DNA from: Paracoccaceae bacterium
Lineage (GTDB): Bacteria > Pseudomonadota > Alphaproteobacteria > Rhodobacterales > Rhodobacteraceae
DNA length: 64,000 bases
Reading direction: 5' to 3'
NCBI GenBank assembly: GCA_021648225.1
Contig: JAKITE010000001.1
Location: forward strand, 1 to 64,000
The position numbers were made by a program, and so were the translations under genes. Below, piece by piece: positions 61,808 to 64,000 of the stretch. The first letter of the stretch is position 1; every line of letters begins with the position of its first letter. A model generated the notes under the pieces. That model saw only the letters and a list, made by a program, of their open reading frames with translations. It did not search any database and was not told where the DNA came from.

Positions 61808-62548
61808 CTAAAGCTGCGCCATCACCTCGTCTGAAATATCGAAATTGGCGGTGACAGTTTGCACATCGTCATCGTCTTCAAGCGCCTCGATCAAACGCAT
61901 CAGTTTTTCCGCACCACCCAGATCCAGCTCGGTCAGGGTTTGGGGTTTCCAGATCAGTTTGGTGGATTCAGATTCGCCCAATGCAGATTCCAGCGCATTG
62001 GAAACCGCACTTAATTCCGATGGGTCACAATAAATGATATGGCCCTCATCAGAGCTTTCAACATCATCGGCTCCGGCCTCGATGGCGGCATCCATCATGG
62101 CATCATTATCGCCAGCCGTGGCCGGATAAGTCACCTCGCCCATACGATCAAACATAAAGGAAACCGCGCCGGTTGCGGCAAGGCTACCGCCGGATTTGGT
62201 GAAAATTGAACGCACAACCGATGCGGTGCGGTTTTTATTATCGGTCATGGCCTCGACAATCACCGCAACACCGGCAGGGCCATAACCCTCGTAGCGGATT
62301 TCATCGTAATTTTCCGCGTCGCCACCCACAGATTTTTTAATTGCGCGCTCAATCACGTCTTTTGGCACCGAGACTTTTTTGGCCTCTTTCACGGCCATAC
62401 GCAGGCGCGGATTTTTATCAGGGTCCGGGTCGCCCATTTTGGCCGCAACGGTAATTTCCTTGGCCAGTTTGGAAAACATTTTGGAACGCACCGCATCTTG
62501 CCGCCCTTTACGGTGCTGGATATTTGCCCATTTTGAATGGCCTGCCAT
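61808..62548 (-). CDS. yebC: YebC/PmpR (TACO1) family protein
   Basis: 246 residues from ATG 62548, giving the family N-terminus [46 protein letters not shown] and [25 protein letters not shown] are family landmarks, and length is standard. Members bind DNA or ribosomes; recent work supports a role in translation of proline stretches. Single gene, convergent with the lipoprotein gene. Confidence 0.93.
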   Translation of the reverse strand: MAGHSKWANIQHRKGRQDAVRSKMFSKLAKEITVAAKMGDPDPDKNPRLRMAVKEAKKVSVPKDVIERAIKKSVGGDAENYDEIRYEGYGPAGVAVIVEAMTDNKNRTASVVRSIFTKSGGSLAATGAVSFMFDRMGEVTYPATAGDNDAMMDAAIEAGADDVESSDEGHIIYCDPSELSAVSNALESALGESESTKLIWKPQTLTELDLGGAEKLMRLIEALEDDDDVQTVTANFDISDEVMAQL

Positions 62549-62621
62549 TGGAATTCTCCGCAACTAAATAGATCTGAGCCGTATATAAACCGAGCAAGCG
62601 CAGCCCTGCAACCCGCAACCC

Positions 62622-64000
62622 CTATAGCGGCCAAAATAGCGGAATAAGCAAGCTGGCAAGCATACCGATGCTGATATTCAGCGGAATACCAATGCGCATA
62701 AAATCGGTAAAACTATACCCCCCCGGCCCGTAAACCAAGGTATTGGTCTGATAACCGATCGGGGTGGCGAAACTGGCCGAGGCCGCCACCATTACCGCAA
62801 TTACCAACGGGCGCGGATCAACCCCGATGGCAGTCGCCAGCCCGATAGCAACCGGCGTAACCACCACGGCCACCGCATTATTCGACACCAGTTCCGTCAG
62901 CACAGAGGTCAGCAAATATACCGCCCAGATCAACAAGGGCGCGGGCAAAACCATCAAATATGGCGCAAGCCCGTCCGCAATAATTGCCACCGCGCCAGAT
63001 CGTTGCAAAGCCGCGCCGATGGCCAGCATGGAAAAGATCAGCACCAATAAACGCCCGTCAACAAACCCGAAGGCTTCTTCCGCATCAATGGCGCGGGCCA
63101 GCAAAACAAAAGCCACTGCCACCAGCGCCAGCGCAAATATCGGCGCAATGCCCAAAGCGGCCAGAATAACCACCGCGCCAAGCGCCAAAATCACAAGCGG
63201 CGCATGGTTGCGCCTGTACGAGCGCTCGGCAGGCGCCGCGACATCCACCAGATCGACATCTTGTGCCAGCCGCTGGATATCTTCGGCGGCACCCTCCAGC
63301 AATAATGTATCGCCAACCCGCACGACAATGCTGTCCAGCGCGCGGCCAAGATTTTGATTCCGCCGATGCACCGCCAGCGGATAGACCCCGTAACGCCGCC
63401 GCAAACGCAGATTGCCCAAGGACCGCCCGACCAGCTTACAGCCCGGCGAAATCAAGGCCTCGACCGTGGTGGTTTGGCGCGACCCGAGGCTTTCAACCAT
63501 TTCCAGCGCATTGCTTTCGCGCAGGCCCAGCAATTCTTCCATGCCGGTGCGTAACACCACCCGATCGCCGTGTTCCAGCCGAACATCGGGGAATTTCCGC
63601 CGCAGGCTTGCATCGCCGCGCAGCACATCAATCACCCGCATTCCCGGGCGCTTGAACAGATCAACCTGCCCAACCAAATGCCCGATCACGCTTGAGCCTT
63701 CGGGCACGGCTACCTCGGTAAAAAAGTTGGTTTTCTTGCGGTTGATCAGCATTTCCGCCATTGAAAACCGTTCCGGCAACAGGCGCGGCCCCAATATTCG
63801 CAGGTAAAGCATGCCAAAAGCCGCCAGACAAATCGCCAGCGGCGTGACCTCGAACAAGGTAAACGGTGCCAGCCCCTGTGCCTGCGCCACGCCATCGACC
63901 AACAGGTTGGTAGACGTGCCAATCAGGGTCAGCATACCGCCAAAAATGGCCGTGTATGACAGCGGGATCAGCAGTTTTGACGGCACCACCCCGATGGTTC
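62622..64000 (-). CDS. SLC13-type permease with TrkA-C domains, 5' end outside window
   Basis: About 459 C-terminal residues are visible; the frame stays open to the window edge. The sodium-site motif LTLIGTSTNLLVDGVAQ lies near the start. Two TrkA_C/RCK-C-like soluble domains are inserted (VDLFKRPGMRVIDVLRGDAS; VEALISPGCKLVGRSLGNLR), and the second sodium-site motif is TELVSNNAVAVVVTPVAIGLA. Such transporters carry sulfate or other divalent anions with Na+. Substrate not determinable here. Confidence 0.85.
   Translation of the reverse strand, partial: TIGVVPSKLLIPLSYTAIFGGMLTLIGTSTNLLVDGVAQAQGLAPFTLFEVTPLAICLAAFGMLYLRILGPRLLPERFSMAEMLINRKKTNFFTEVAVPEGSSVIGHLVGQVDLFKRPGMRVIDVLRGDASLRRKFPDVRLEHGDRVVLRTGMEELLGLRESNALEMVESLGSRQTTTVEALISPGCKLVGRSLGNLRLRRRYGVYPLAVHRRNQNLGRALDSIVVRVGDTLLLEGAAEDIQRLAQDVDLVDVAAPAERSYRRNHAPLVILALGAVVILAALGIAPIFALALVAVAFVLLARAIDAEEAFGFVDGRLLVLIFSMLAIGAALQRSGAVAIIADGLAPYLMVLPAPLLIWAVYLLTSVLTELVSNNAVAVVVTPVAIGLATAIGVDPRPLVIAVMVAASASFATPIGYQTNTLVYGPGGYSFTDFMRIGIPLNISIGMLASLLIPLFWPL

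Noticed and set aside
1..64000. tRNA, rRNA, prophage or CRISPR loci
   Set aside because: I saw no cloverleaf with CCA-type end, no rRNA stretch, no phage structural genes and no spaced repeat array. A covariance-model scan could still find a small RNA that I missed.

Overview
The window looks like chromosome of a marine alphaproteobacterium of the Rhodobacterales (Roseobacter-like). The reasons are the propionyl-CoA carboxylase locus with a PccR/ScfR regulator and TTTGCAAA boxes, the 8-oxoguanine deaminase - PuuD pair, an NrtR regulator, and the dense ATGA/TGATG gene overlaps. I see no rRNA, tRNA or CRISPR array.

Layout. (1) 1-2752: the end of a mobilization module, with a truncated relaxase-helicase, MobC and one unknown small gene. 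(2) 3032-9632: a two-component system divergent from a PepSY protein, a DUF2271 protein, a PepSY-TM/flavodoxin/reductase fusion and ApbE. Together these look like a flavin-based transmembrane electron-transfer system. A 269-bp palindromic MITE-like element (5504-5772) sits inside it. (3) 9743-16188: a glucose-type ABC transporter (gtsABC-ugpC) divergent from an OmpR/kinase pair, the same partnership as GltR/GtrS in Pseudomonas. (4) 16247-18887: an NrtR - SPFH - NAD-kinase-like operon with a perfect operator palindrome. (5) 18924-21529: a GlpA-like flavoenzyme pair. (6) 21924-27326: a four-gene glycan/sulfotransferase island bracketed by inverted copies of the tip of the MITE-like element. (7) 27455-28834: mgtE.

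(8) 28930-40755: nucleobase metabolism. It holds guaD, a nucleobase permease, 8-oxoguanine deaminase, puuD and uraD, then the salvage operon cdd-deoA-deoB-add-upp, which ends in an unrecognised membrane protein. (9) 40825-45967: a signalling operon with a periplasmic protein, a kinase that has lost its ATP-binding motifs, an intact hybrid kinase with HPt, and a sigma-54 activator. (10) 46250-58102: propionate assimilation, with pccB, pccA and methylmalonyl-CoA mutase plus malic enzyme and propionyl-CoA synthetase. Small unknown genes lie between pccB and pccA, and an RNA element with two competing hairpins precedes pccA. (11) 58289-61360: TetR, a PspA-like protein with a shortened N-terminus, a YiaAB protein and PccR. 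(12) 61445-64000: a small lipoprotein, YebC, and a truncated SLC13 permease.

How it works together. Propionyl-CoA is made by PrpE, carboxylated by PccAB and isomerised by the mutase to succinyl-CoA; malic enzyme can drain the resulting C4 acids. PccR probably controls this through TTTGCAAA repeats at pccB and at its own promoter. The purine genes deaminate guanine and 8-oxoguanine and oxidise urate, while the cdd-deo-add-upp operon recycles nucleosides. All coordinates were read by eye from the sequence; no similarity search was run.
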